A stretch of DNA of 64,000 bases. Source: Polytrichum commune. Lineage: Eukaryota > Streptophyta > Polytrichopsida > Polytrichales > Polytrichaceae. The notes beneath the pieces were generated by a model, which saw nothing but the letters and a program-made list of their open reading frames with translations, searched no databases and had not been told where the DNA came from. Location of the stretch: positions 13,939,501-14,003,500 of the forward strand of contig OX485805.1 in NCBI GenBank assembly GCA_950295325.1, read 5' to 3'. Shown piece by piece: positions 23,931-37,930 of the stretch. Within the stretch, counting starts at the first letter, position 1. The number at the start of each line of letters is the position of its first letter. Position numbers and translations under genes: made by a program.

Positions 23931-26900
23931 TAGGGTTGGACTTTTGGCAATTGGGGATCTCCTTAACCTCTAAGCGTCTAAGAGGTTCAAACTAGGCCTC
24001 TCTAAGCAAAAAAGAAAATTAAAAAGAAGAAGACAAAGAAGTGTATTTGAGCTACATATTTTTCACTTCTAGTTAACCATGTCAAGAATGAACTTATCTA
24101 AAATCAACTTATTCTTCAAGTGCATTATTTGAATAAGTTAAACACTTCAATGTTACTAAAGATTTAAGCTCAAATACGCAACATGGATGCCCTAGGATGC
24201 AATTACGTACATTGTGTGTTGATTCTCAATGTCTAATACATGTATGAATTTATATTCTCCATGACATAAGACAATTTATTTAATAAGGTTTCAAACACAT
24301 AATTATATAGAATATGATTTTTGAACTTGGTGAAGCCTGTACAAATTGTGCATATGGTTGTATATTGAGACCTCACATCCTTTAAGGGTTAAGTAGTTGG
24401 ACATTTGGCTTCAGTGGACCATCCAACGGTCATCTACTTGGAATCATCCAATCCCCCCTATTTTATATTCTAGGTTTCTTATTGGTTATCATGAGTCATG
24501 CTCTTTTAGAATCCAACCTAAGATGTTTGTCCCAAGCATGGCCCATAACGATTCTCTAAAACCAAAACTGATTTTCAATGCACGTCAAATATCTAGTTTC
24601 AAATTCGTGTCAACTTCTTCTCTTGGAAATTGACGTGGGTAGTTATTTTGTTGCATGCTATTTTTGTCCTTGAACGAATCTTCAAACTACATGATGTAAG
24701 GTGTTGGTCGGAAGTTTCTAGGAGTACTTTTGGGGAAGACCTATCTTGGGCCCACAAAATGTTTCCACCACGACCATATAATTAGAGTGGCCCACATTAA
24801 TTTTCCATGCACTTTAATAGGACAATGTAGTGTACTTAGTTACCGGGACTTTGAATTTTTGGCAACATATCAAATCTTATTATGCTTTATTATACTAACT
24901 CGTGCTTACGCTCAACAACAAAAATTGCATGCACAAAGGTACACCAAGCGTTCTTGTTTGTACTAAGTTATGAAATTGTGTATGGTATTTAGTGTCCCTT
25001 ATCCTATATTGATGTTGAATCTACCACAAATGATTATTATAAACTCTCATGTTTGATACATCATAAACCTACATTTGTATACAACACTTAAACCTAAAGA
25101 TATGTACTCTTAATTTACAAGGAGTTCATTTATTTGAAACTAAAAGTAGCTTACACGGAGTTCACCAAGCTATCTCAAAACCCAAGGGTGCATTGTACTA
25201 AACACATATGACTATACGTGAGTGCACAAAAGGGGTATTAGTTTGAACTTTGTCATACTATGTGCACATATGCTACACAAACTAGCTATGACTCGTAGTT
25301 ATGTACATGTACGGAGAACCTTTAAAAAATATATACATTATATTTGTACTTGTATGGTAGTATCACTAGGCTTTACAACATAAGTAGTTTATATTGACTT
25401 ATGTTGGTATCAAAACGGTACCAACAACAAGGTGACATACGATCTTACAAATCCTTTGTGGGTAGTATCAAAAACAATAATTGCATTAGCTTCTATGTCA
25501 TGTATTGGGGACTTTATGGCTTATGAGATACATCCAAGGGATGAAAGTCTTCAACGACTTTATTGATGAATGCTAGGGTTTTGCATTATACATACTGTAT
25601 GATAGGGGTTGATTGTTATTTAAAATTATATTTGGATACTTATGTTGATGATTATACATGAATGCAATAATATTAGGTACTATACATATTATCACTTGGT
25701 ATTTTTATCATTAAAAATGCTTCATTTTACCAAAAGAAAACTATAAGTAAGGGGCATTCAGACCTCGGGGGGTTCACTGGCGAAAATCGTAGAACAACAT
25801 GCGATTAAAAATAGGGTCTAATATATTCATTGTAGATAAATTTTGTAAAAAACTTACATATAATATAGGGGGTTTTTAAATAGTGAAAAAGGATTACATG
25901 TAAAATACCATCACACCTTTATTTTGAAAAATACCATACCTTATAATCTTTTCTGCAAGGTAAATAGCCCCCCAATAAATAGGTCCCGAACGCACGTGTA
26001 TGCAAAACATAAGAGGGAGTGAACCCCCCGAGATTTAGACTATGTTGCAAATGCACGAGACTCTTGATTTTCATTAAAGGTGCACCCCTGGATCTCAAAA
26101 CATTAACCATAATATGGATGTGAACTTTGCATTGACATCATCAAGTTTTCTTTGCAATGTGTTATGTTTAGCTTTGCGACCTTCATTTTTATAGCAAATG
26201 AACGATGGAGGGGCCCGTCCGTATAACACTATCGAATACATAGGGACGTACATAATACATTGCGGTTGCCCCATCATCATCATCATTATTCTAACTTCCT
26301 TATCTGCATTTGAAGGTCCTCTTTTCAAAAAGAATTATACTTCGTGATGGTAGTGCTCAACACCTACATCATGATTTGATGTTCTGAAAAGTGGATATGG
26401 AGTTTCTACGATTTTCCGCTTTTCTACGAAGCTCATAGCCAACCACCCAACCTTGATGAACTAAGTTACACTCATGAACACAAATTGACTTTCACTCCTC
26501 AAGTGATGATGATTCTACACTATTCAGTGGAGGAGCAGTGGAGAATACTTTTCTTCCATCAAACACACCTTTGGAAGTAGACTATTCAGATTGAAGGCGC
26601 TCCTTTACATAATGATTTTAAAACATCAACAACATCGCCACAATTCGTACGACATTCAAACTGGATCGTTTCTGTTCCTACAAGTTTGGTGGTGTGTGTA
26701 ACATGAAGAGAATTGTTTATGTAGCATGAACTGTTTATGAACCGAGCATCAGCCAAACTACAAGTTTTTGTTTTCAATAACAAACGTTGTTAACATAATA
26801 CACATGATGAGCGTATTTTGCTATGCATATAAAAAAAAAAAATTGTCGTAAGCCTACAAAGGATGATGCCATGCTTACAATGTATCCATCCAAGCTAATG

Positions 26901-28513
26901 TCATCTTCATTTCATGAAAAAAAAAATTGCACTTACTTTGAGACTTTTACATTGAGTTGATGACATCGTTTAGAAGTTTCATCTGTATGGAAGCAAAATC
27001 TTTCAAAATTTATGTCAACATTTTGGCTTCATGAATGCTTGAAAGCATCAAGCTTGCAACTTGCACTTCATGATTGATCTTGGGAAATGCGAACCACAGT
27101 CCCTTTAGAGAATAAAGATTGATGGAAGTAGTCTTTTAGCCCTCAAAAAGCTTGGCTAGTCATAGAATACATCACTTGTCAATAACATGCCAAATGAAAC
27201 CCACAACAATGTGTTAAAACAAATGGCTAGGTGGAGCTTGGAGGAAAGATATTGGAAACAATTTATTTCACAAAATCTTCATTCATAATCTTCATTTGGT
27301 TATGGACTAAACGAGATATAACCATTGGGAAGAAGATAACTTTAGGGGAATCTCATTACAATTGTGATGACGACTTGAGGTATTGGGCCTTATCTGGTCA
27401 CTCGTCTTACTTGAACATCTATCATATTTGACTGGCATATGATAAGACTTGTAGTCAAGAAATGGGCACTATAATGACACACATTACAACAAGATCAGAG
27501 TAATATGTGCTCTCACTATAGACATCATTCTAGGTCCAACAGTGCACATCATCGAGAAGGTCACGTGTTCACTCGAAGAGAAAGAGAATCAAACTTGAAA
27601 TGACAATCTGTGTGACTCACAATTTGCCAACCCAATGAAACAATTCCTGATCGGATCCAACAGCCAAAATTGTGCGAGGAGTTGGAAGTGTGCGCGCCCA
27701 CAATTGGGCCACAATCGGAATCACTCCTCTGGATATATATGTTGCAACCCACCAAGAATTTCATGTACCAATCGTTTGTATATCAGAATATAGGTACATC
27801 AGGACTACCTCCACTCCAAGACCGCTCGTTTCAAGTTTAATTTTACTCTTACATTCTAACTATTCACTGGCCTGTGGGTGAAGATTTCAAACTTTCTTTA
27901 CCACTCACTACCTAGACTGGTTAAGAACTAAAATCAACACCAGTTCAAATCTGGTTTGAAACCTCCAGGAAAATTATACACTGTAGCAATAAGCTTGAAA
28001 TGTGGTATATAGTTATAGTGATGTAAGAATTGGGGAGTAAGGGATAGATTGTCAACTCTGAAATTGACATTAAGAACTCAGGAAATTGAAAGAATGCTAC
28101 AAAGCTCTGATCTACAAGTTAACTTTCTCTGGTGTGCCAGCTCTTGAATGAAACTAATTTGAGAGGATGGTCTTTTTACGCGTGTTAAGTTTGAGCAGGT
28201 CTGGATCAGCCTTGAATAAGGCTTCTACTAGGAAGGTGTTGAATGTGGGGGGGGGGGGGGGAGGAAGGCTCAAATCTGAACCTTCTGCGCCCTGGTAGGA
28301 AATTAGCAACCGCACCCTAACCTTCTAATGTAGCCACCCGTGGTCAGCGTCGAGATCTAGAGGCTTTAGAGGTCCTGGGCTCTAACAGGATATAGAGTAC
28401 CAAATTAGGTGGCTAATATTATTAGATGAAAATTGAATCATCAGCCCACCCCTGAATGGTATTATTGCTAAATGACGTCCTGCAAGTTCTAAGACGGACC
28501 TTGTTTTGCATAG

Positions 28514-31500
28514 TCAGGAGTGATTTGCAGAAATTGCATCATCCGGTCCAAGTAGTGCTACCTGTAGCATGATCACAAAACAGAGTGCTTCTACTCAGAT
28601 ACTCTTTCTGAAAGAAAAAAAAGGACTGATGCGATCATCTTAAGCATAGTCATCTATGCCATATCAAGAGATGAGATCTCAGACCATTCAGAAACCAATC
28701 ACAGCTTTGAAAAAAAATTCTGAACCAACGGATGGAGCCCTAAACTTACATTTTGATCTCGGGCAAATCGTCGGGCAAGCAATATAGCTGCATTCCGTTC
28801 TCTTTCCGACTCCAGTACAAGCATTAAGCTGAGGTTTTTATTTGCTACCCAATACAGGGCCCTTACTGCCGCTTGACCCCCACCACGCGCTCCACACAGC
28901 TGCACAATGAAACATTGCCGTTGTAGGCCATTGTTGCAGTTACACGTCATTTAAGATTACCCAATATTAATCTGGTGCACATTTAGTAGTTATCATTCTT
29001 TATAGCAAAGCGGTCACCACTTTTGAACTGTTGCTTCATAATTTGTTTGTGAGTTTCTAGGCTCGAAAAAGACTGCGTGCACAGGAAGAATACGAGTAGC
29101 ATGGGTGACAACCACAACCTGAAGAATAGAGGAGTATTCCTCTTTGGCCTTTATGGTGCGACCTCTGGAGAGCTTGATACGAGTTTGATCAATAAGCAGC
29201 ACGTGAAGTGAAGGCTTCTCTAGAATATCTCCATTTTGTTGTACTAGCCTTGCCTGCTCCCATTGTGTAGAAAACGGAATCAAAACATAATCATTTATAT
29301 CCATTCATCGAGTATGAATATCACTTCTGGACAGGATCATTGAGAGAAGGGACAACATTGCGGAACTTACATTAAACTGGGCGCCACCTTTCTTAAATAA
29401 GGCCTCCACATAGTTGCCTAGACCAGGAGCTGGATAAGCAAGTCAGATTGTCATTGTCAGACACTTTAATGTTTTCTATGAGACTTAAGAAACCAGTTCT
29501 TTAATCAATGTGTAAAACTAGCTCTTGAGTTGTGGATCCCATTTTCACTGCAGAGTGCGATTCTGTGCAGTAAGTTGATTGTAATCGCTCGCTTCTTCCC
29601 GTGCCTCTTTGAACTAAGCTATAATTGAAAATTAAGCCTCAGCTATATCAAAGCACATTTGGCCAGAATTTGGCCTTAAGCAAACGGCTAGTAAAATTGA
29701 TGGATAGTTGTACATCTCTGAGAAAACTTCCCAGGTCATATCTTCTCAGTTAAATTACCAACTCAGACACTTACCTGCATCCAAAGCCCCTGTTGTAAAT
29801 ATTGACTCCTTCTTTCCATCTGGCAAGCTGAGTTCAGCACGTAGCAACCAGCCTACATCGAGAGGATCAGGTGCATAGTGAAGTCTAGTGGCACCTGCAA
29901 AGCTCAGAGAGGACGTTAGAAATGGTCCTCGAGTACAGGTAGAGTTGCTGAAAGTACCCTTAGAAAGTTTCTACTTATACTGAGAGAAGAACAACTGGCA
30001 ACTTTATCTCTAAAATATGACAATTACGAGATAATGACATTGGTAGACGTCTTGCAGGTAGGCTTTCAGCGTTTTTGCTAAACATCTGAACTACTACACT
30101 TGAGCGAGGCTGTGGAGCCTCAATGTCCAAAACTTCTCCACTCTCTACCTCCATGGTCAAAACAATACATGCAAGTCTTACTGGTCATGAAACTGGTTTG
30201 CAACCGTGACTTTACCACATATTCTGATCCCGGCTATACATCTATTAAGATTACCAACAAAAGCTAAGCGTTGTAGGGTCAAACTGGATGCTTGCACTTT
30301 GAAGTTTTCTCACTGAAGTCTTTTGGAGGCACAGACCAGGAAAGGCCTGATTTATAGTGTGTAAGCACCCAGATACCGTTGTGTAGTTGTTTCTACGGTG
30401 TAGCTTACACCATTCTCTTTCTGTTTTACGACAAAAAAAGGTCCAAGCCAGTCAGATTGACCCCGATTGCTGATGTGGGTTGCTCACCAGTTATTGGCCC
30501 TCCTTTACTTCCATCAACTGAAAGCCGGTGCCACTGGACAGTACATTTGCCTAAATCAATTGCCTTTTCATTGATTTGAGCTACTGTCAAAGCAGCCCCA
30601 AGGCGCTCCTCCCCCTGTACTTCGTAATCTCCTGTCTGACCGGCCCTCTTTGCTGCTACCAACTGTCATTGCAAAGCCATCGACACACGAATATACTTAG
30701 TGCGAAGCAAAACAGGAGCGCTATGAAACATCAAACAAATGATCTTTACAATATCCTAAAAACCAATCGCATAAATCATAAATAGAGATTCTTCTTCTAT
30801 GTAGAATGTAGTTGAGGGGATATCAATGACATCTATATTCCACAATTGTGAGCCATCACAGAACCTCGAAGCATTAGCAAGGAGTAACTTAACTACTCAG
30901 ATGCAATCAACAATTCACATCAGATGTCAACTCCATTTAAAACGAACAAGAAAACATCTGACAATGTCTTTATAATACCTCTTTTCGTGTGTTTATGAGT
31001 TCGACAGTTTTCTGACTGAGTTGCTTTCGCAAGCCTTCAATCTCAAACTCCATATCCATCGCCTGTGCAAATTTTGCCCAAATAAATCACTAAGATATGC
31101 AAAGCGAAAATATTATTTCCAGTATGCATGATGCAGTCGGTCAACATTCGTAATAATTGTGTAGACAGAGGTCTGCTTTTTGCTACTCTAGTCCTCTTCA
31201 GAAGACTGGGGATGCAGACACACCTTGCTGGGTTCATGAAGCATCTTTATCCTCCGTGCTTCATTAATGACCTTCCTCATCCCTTCAAGCTCCTGTATCC
31301 AACATTACGACGCATTACATCATGCACCCGCAGTAGGTCTACATCAATTCGGTATCGGAAGAAGCAGATTGATCGTATTTTCACTTGCGTCCAGAAGTAG
31401 ACGAAGTGAGAAAATGAAAACCTAGCAAGTAGGATGAACAAACTCAGCTTCTGGAAAGTAAGAAAATGTTTTCGAGCTTCTGTTGTGTATTGGTATGTAA

Positions 31501-33183
31501 GGAAACGTCAGAAGAGGAGGCAACACCAAAGCATTGACTGAATCCGGAACAAGCAGTCAGGCGCACCTAGCAGGTTTCAATTTGAGCATACCTCTTTTTC
31601 GGCGATGCTCAATGACTCCGCCTGGTCTTCGAGAGCAGCTTCCACCCGGAGAACTGTGCCACGTGCAGCATCGACTTCCACTTGGGCATTTTTTCGCGCT
31701 TCCTCCACCATCCTCCTTGCGTCATCCGATGCCTGTCATCATTGAGGTTCAGCTATACATCTTCCCTGCCTATCATATTACATTCCTTGTCGACAACACC
31801 TACGTACCGTGAGAAGCAGGTATGGAAACGGTCACCTGTTTAAAAAGCGAAGCCATCTTTCGGACATCAGCTTTCTCTTGTGCAAGTTCTTTTTCTTTTT
31901 GCGCCCAGTGCAATTCAATAGCATTCACCTGCCAAAGGTCTCGAGTGAGTATTGCGAACTCATGTTTTCTGGATACGTTTTGTTAGTAAGATGTCTGGAA
32001 GAAGCATTGTCAGAAACAGTTCATGGATACTAGTCTGGGGCTAGGATTCAGTTGCAACAAGGATCGAAGAATTAAGCCTTCAGATAGATATCTAGAATAA
32101 TTCATTGAAAGCTCAGAAAGGCAGCGGGAATAAAGTGACAGTGCGGACGTACAATAGACAGTGCTTCTGTTGCGTCATCCTTGTTTCTTCCAGCAACACG
32201 GAGAGCGATCTCACTCAGCAACGTTCGTAGTTTCTTTGTCAAGGCAGGCCTATCGAGAACCACCACCTCTTGCACCTTATGCTGCGCACCTCAAGTCCAT
32301 TTGCAACGTCACGAATTGTTCCAGAAATCACCATCATCAGATACTTCGTGCAAAATGAGCGAGTGCCCCTTTCAGCAGGGGTTCAATTAGAGCAATTAAC
32401 CAACATTTATAGGAATACTGATACCACAATTAACTTTGTGCTGGATCCTGTTCGTAAAGTTGACTTCTTTTTGTAGGAGCATATACGAACCGTCGATGAT
32501 GGTAGTTGCAGTAATTAATCCTCTACACCGCACGGACTAGCTAATATTGCAGCTACTGGAGATATGAAGCTAATTACCTTCTCACATTCTCGAATGTTGC
32601 CACTGGTGCGCCTAAGGGAAGTCCGGAAGAATGGCGATCCATCTCCAGGGCTTTTTGTTGCAGTTTCTCCAGGACTGTTTCCATGTGAGTGGCCATGACC
32701 GTGCGAGTGCCTACATTGATGGCCACCTGATGATCGCCGTTTTGCATCCTTCGCTTCCTTAGCTGGACTGCAGGTTTTCTGCGATGATCATTTGCAGCAA
32801 TGTACGTTTTATATCAACACAGGACAGGAGATTGAGCCCGATCGAGATCAATTCTTCAAAAGGAAGGCACCAGAACGATCATAAAGAAAAAACCAAAATT
32901 CTGGTATAGTTATTTTGAGGAGTTGACAACCATTGTCACTCTGGCGAGTGTCCTTAATTACCTCTTCTTCGGCGAGCTTGGCAGCGGCGGCTTTGGCAAC
33001 AGCTTGCCCGCTCTCGAATTCTGTAGCCAGATCACGAACAGAGAGTCGATTTTGAAGCTTCTCCAACTCCGCTGCTTCTTTAGCTACGACTACTTTGGAG
33101 GGAGACTCGGTATACTCGTCATGTTCATGAAAGTCTCCCCCATTGACAGTGACGTCAGCTGCTACACCTTTCCCTCCTTTCAT
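28514..33183 (-). CDS. SCAB: Stomatal closure-related actin-binding protein (SCAB family), 13 exons
   Basis: SCAB proteins bind, bundle and stabilise actin filaments; Arabidopsis SCAB1 acts in stomatal closure. Exons on the minus strand: 33183-32962, 32778-32578, 32281-32153, 31928-31836, 31732-31592, 31292-31224, 31062-30979, 30662-30488, 29894-29775, 29429-29371, 29253-29119, 28899-28750, 28561-28514 (stop TGA). All phases join and give 541 residues against about 496 in Arabidopsis SCAB1. Recognisable blocks are NRLSVRDLATEFESG (N-terminal actin-binding region), VAGRNKDDATEAL, EARRIKMLHEPSK (coiled coil), CTVQWHRLSVDGSK and YAPDPLDVG (Ig-like fold), then TRIKLSRGRTIKAKEEYSS, LCGARGGGQAAVRALYW and ESERERNAAILLARRFARD (PH-like C terminus). 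Exon 32778-32578 encodes 67 Ser/His-rich residues absent from the Arabidopsis protein. The start is the first Met of the first exon. Identity is strong; orthology to SCAB1 itself is inferred. Confidence 0.92.
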
Positions 33184-34896
33184 TGTTTAATTCTGCTCGA
33201 CGCTTGCTTCTTTCCGCACAGCCGGTTTACTATCTTTGTTTCTTCCCCATTGAAATCGTTTTCAGCTCAATGGAATGTTTGATAACTCTGAAATGATCTT
33301 ACAAATTCAGACAGATACCGTATATCTGAAATCCAAGTGAAAAGACTATACAATCTTCACGGCTGCAGTCCTCTGAGTACCTTGCAAAATAAAAGGAACA
33401 TTTCATTAATAACTCAATGAATGATCCTGTGAGAGCCGCGTCACCGAATCGAAAGAGCGCTTCAAGAATACGAAGTCATCCAGCTTCCTATATATCACCT
33501 TAGAGGCTACCAAGAGTTTCATGTCTAGGTCAAGGGCAGTATTGCCATAACACGGGCTCACTACTCACAATATGACAGCCATGATTGAGATGGTCGGTAA
33601 ATTGTTATATTCACCTCTGTTTGTACATACTCAAACCGCTCTCACCATTAGAAATAAGCAAATCGGAAAGGAGCTGGAGATAAACAATTTTCTCGGAAAG
33701 AAGACTATACAATGTGCTCGGAGAAAACGAGAACGAGATCGATAGTAATAATAACGTCTACAAACAATACTTATCAGAATCTGTTGCCCGGGGAACTGAG
33801 AAACTAGATCCGCAAAGAAGATGGAAAGGCAGAGATCGTGAAACCATTTTCGTAGGGAATAGAATAAAAAGGATGCTAACAAATAAAACACATTTTGTTA
33901 TGGATTCGGCATACTCGAAGGGGGAGTCAGTCTACTCGAGGAACAGCGCAAGACAAAGGCAGGCCACAGAGTCTCCTCGTTACTCCAGGATCCATTTTCA
34001 GCAAATCATTTAACTAAGTTCTCTCATATCCACATTCCGAGCAAGTATCAAGTCCGTTAGACAGATTTATCTAGGCCTTATGCACAGCTCACTCACATGA
34101 TTCCATTCTATACCTCCTCCAAGCTCACTAACTCTGCAGACTTACGTACGCACCCTGAAGGCTCGAACATTATCCTGCCATAACCTGAGGCCAGTGCCGA
34201 GAAGTCAGGGATCAGATAACGTCACGGCTACCGTTGATCATCACAAGTGTAGAATATAAATTTCCCCTCGGTGATCACCTCTTTGCACAAGTCACTTGCG
34301 TACGAAATGACATATAAGACTCCATACTCTGTGGCTCTCTCTCTCTCTCTCAACGTGATCACTTCACTGCCTATATTCTAGTGCACACCTTCATCCAGCA
34401 TTCTATACGCCGGCCTGAGTTGTCGCTCGCTCGTTCACATTCCTAGACCTAATCTAGGTCCGATTGCAGAAATCTTGCACTCCCTCCTCCACCACGATAC
34501 GACCGCGATTGATTCACGCCCGTTTTCTGACCGCTACGTCTCCGATCCACTACCGTGCCACACCGTAGTACTACTCTACAGCTCCCAATCCCTGTATTTC
34601 CGCTGTATGCCGCTGCGCACAAACCATCCCTGAGACATACTGCGAGTGCAACGGATCCGCAATCATCGTCTCAGTGGAGACAGCCTACCAAAAGCTCACC
34701 AAAAGGGGGACCAAAAGGTGGAACCAAAAGCGGAACCAACAGGGAAAGGAAGAAGATCAACCTCGCGCAAGCGCCTGCTGCCTGCCTGCCTGCCTCCAAG
34801 TCGACCGGGGGGCCGCGAGTTTCCTCTTCACAAATTGATCAACCGGAGTTCTCGTCACCAATATTTGCAAGTCCAGTACACCCGAGAGGGGACGCC

Positions 34897-34918
34897 GGGG
34901 GGGGGGGGGGGGGGGGGG
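34897..34918. repeat. Uninterrupted run of 22 guanines
   Basis: A 22-base G homopolymer about 1.7 kb upstream of the SCAB start, beside otherwise mixed sequence. Such length is prone to sequencing and replication slippage, so the exact count is uncertain. Confidence 0.85.
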
Positions 34919-35510
34919 AGCTCCAATGCCGCCCTCCCCAGGGGACTGACGAAGTAAGTTAGGTGGAGTAAAAGCGGAAGCAACGAAGGAGCAAGCGGCT
35001 GAGCACGGGAAGAAGCACCAGGAGCAGGAGCAGAGCCGCTGCTGCACTTACTTACACTTACGGGCATCATGAGATGCCAGCTGCTTGCCTGTATGTACCT
35101 GACTCAATCAGTGGGCTCTTTATGGTCAGGAGGGTGGCCCACACTAATTATGACAGCCCGAAACTTCACAATTAATGTGTGAGCCCTCCTCTACTAGGCA
35201 CGCCCCCCCACCCCCCCCTCCCTCCTACCCCCTTTGTGGTTCCGATCAGTCCTCCTCTCACCACATTATGATGCTCCGATGACCAATCATGGGTGGGTAT
35301 TAAACTACATGTGGTGTGCCTCGATCGGGGTATTATGTGTCATTCATTTCCATGAATGCCTTAGAAGAAACCAAAAAGTACACTAAATATACGTCCTACC
35401 GTATTACCATGGGGCCATGGTAATGTTCTAGAGCCCATGTTACAGTTACATTTTCAACCCATGGTAAATTTCTAGTGGGAAATGTAGCGTGGCCCACAAT
35501 TATTACAGTC

Positions 35511-35830
35511 AATACCATATTTAGTGTTGGATACACGACATACGAACGTGTACACTAAATGTCGATAGCCCTATGAAAGTAAGTAACGTTATAATGTAAA
35601 CTCAAACACTAAATATCAACTGTGGTAATATGTGGAAGTTACATGTTTGAATTTAGTGTTAGTCAGGGTAGTAGGGGGGGGGGACACGATGATAAAAGGA
35701 GAATTTCAACATATCTGCTAGGATATCTTCTGACACTAATTGTCAAAGGATTGAAAATTAGTGTTGAGCAAGGTAGGGTGGTAATAACATTAGATATAAT
35801 CAAACACTAAATATCTTATTTAGTGGAGTT
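35511..35830. mobile_element. MITE-like element, copy related to 39303-39632
   Basis: Starts with the end motif ATACCATATTTAGTGTTGGA and finishes with AAACACTAAATATCTTATTT and AGTGGAGTT. It aligns along its whole length, in the same orientation, with 39303-39632 (shared internal block CAAACACTAAATATCAACT). The left end is partly degraded. No coding capacity. Confidence 0.7.
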
Positions 35831-37199
35831 AATTTTTTTTTAAAGTAGGTAATTTAAGAAGGAAAAAAAATGTGCTTCTTTTGATGTAAGGTGACTATTT
35901 TATTTGTGTGAGGTGTAGGTTGGAAGTCTTCATGAAGGCTTAGGGGAAGACCTAGGGTCTTGGGCCCACAGTAATTCGAGCTTGAGTAGAAAATTAGGGG
36001 TGGCGCTCTTGATTATTTCCATCCACGCGAATAGGACTATTTAGTGTAGTTGCAAGCATTTTTTTCCTTTCCCTCTTGTACTTTAAACTGATGAATGTCT
36101 AAGGTAGCGGCCAGTTAAGCAGTTGAACATATATGTGTGGTTTAGGTATGATTAGGGAAAAAATTACTTCCACATGTAGAGAAACATAAATATTAAGAAG
36201 CAGTTATTTTTTTTCAAATTATTTTTTGCAATGACCAAATTACTATGAAATTTTTATGTGGATATCCTATTCGACCTATACTCGTGATATAGGCTACCTT
36301 GTTCCCAATCACAAATCGATTACAAAACCACAAATGCTTGATTCCCATAATCAATGATTGTGCACCTACACATGCTTGTAATCTAAACCCAGCTATCAAC
36401 TTAGCCATAGTTGACATTTGGCTAAATTGGATTTCGACCATGACATGTCATAATGATTAGAGATTGATATTGTGCTACACGGAAATAGGTTGGCCTGAGT
36501 TGCAAAAATGGGCGTGATATTTGAAAATAGGTCACCTACCAAGTTACACCATCTATGTTGGTGTGTGCAATTAGGTTGACTTCACGAAAAGGTTCCTTTT
36601 TATTCATGAAAACTACCTTGGGTCCAAAGCAAATGGAAAAATCCTACAATCTTCTTTCTTTCATTCGAATAGGAACCGCATTCAAAACAAACAATTGTTG
36701 TAAATTGTGATAGATTATAATAAATGATCAAAATAATGTTGAATGTTGATGAATTAGCATGGGGCTATCTAATTGCACATATTGATCAATGTAGATCAGA
36801 GCGATCAAAATGATCTATTAGCAACTTTAAGATATAAACCTTGAAAAACAATGGTTGGAACCTAAGTCAAATTTTCTTTCTTACAAAAGTTTAATATGTC
36901 AAGAAAGCAACAGGTCAATGACATGAATAATGTTGGCTCTTCTCACCAAGTTATGAAACCCCTACTTTTTCGACAATTATATGAGAGATCAATTGATTTT
37001 AATACATCTTAATTCAATTCTGAAAGAAAAATTTTATCTCAAATAATTTGGTGGAGATCATAGATAATGATTGATTTGTATGGCATCCATATGCATGTGG
37101 TCGAAAATTCACTCACAAGCCACAACCTTTTTAGGAATACCCAACTTCTAAATAAGATCTTCAATTTATGTTCTAAAATTCATCTTTGATTCAAGCTAA

Positions 37200-37930
37200 A
37201 ACCCCCAAGTTTTCATAAGTTAAGTAGTATGTACTATGTAGTGTGGGCCACACTAATTGTGGAGCATCCACATTCTTGGAATTGGTGTGGCCTTGAGTAG
37301 TTTTGAGGTCATCATCAAATCTAGTGTTAACTTCATTTTGTAATGTGAATGTAAAACCATAATGATCAAATTCTCTTAAATAAGCGTGCAAAAACTTCCA
37401 AAACTAATATTTGTTGAGTCCACCAACGCTAGAGCTAGCCATGCTTACCTATATCTCAATCATCCCCCTCTTCATCACATGACAATGTTTGGAGGATCAA
37501 TCATGGTAGGTGCCTTGATTACATGTGTTGTGGGCTGCAATGGGCAATTTACACCATCGATTTTAATTAGTAGGTAGTGTGGATCACACTAATTTTGGAG
37601 AATCTACACTTTTGAAATGGTGTGGTACATAGTAGGTTGAAGTCGCTATCCATTTTTTTTGTTAACATTCAAACCCGCAAAGGTCAAATCTTCCAAACAA
37701 AAGAGTGAAAGTTCACAATTAATGCATGACTCTATAACTATGCTTATCTTCTTGTTATTGATCCTCCTCTTCTTGTTAAACACCCGTCAAATGACGATGT
37801 TTAATCTACCAACAGCAGGCGGGTGTTTGATTACATGTGTTATGCAATGGGCTTATTCCACCACTTGTTTCAACTAGGTAGTGTGGACCACACTAGTTTC
37901 GAAACATCCACATTTAAAAACTTAGTGTGG
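37200..37930. repeat. Tandem array of about 2.2 copies of a 300-350-bp unit
   Basis: Units begin with GTAGTGTGGNCCACACTA at about 37238, 37574 and 37877. Each full unit also carries TCATNACATGACAATGTTTG or a near version, followed by TTGATTACATGTGTTNTG. The GTGTGG...CCACAC start is itself a short palindrome. Non-coding. Confidence 0.7.

Larger units (their letters stand above)
20202..28513. other. 5' region of the LRR-WD40 gene and AT-rich intergenic spacer
   Basis: About 20202-21600 is the probable promoter, leader and missing first exon of the minus-strand gene. A short frame reading MTELR at 21234-21248 is a tempting start, but its splice phase does not fit. From 21600 to 28513 no gene is supported. 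The region holds a foldback at 22601-22730, a direct duplication of about 240 bases (23500-23900), homopolymer stretches and a 15-17-base G run near 28246. Confidence 0.5.
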
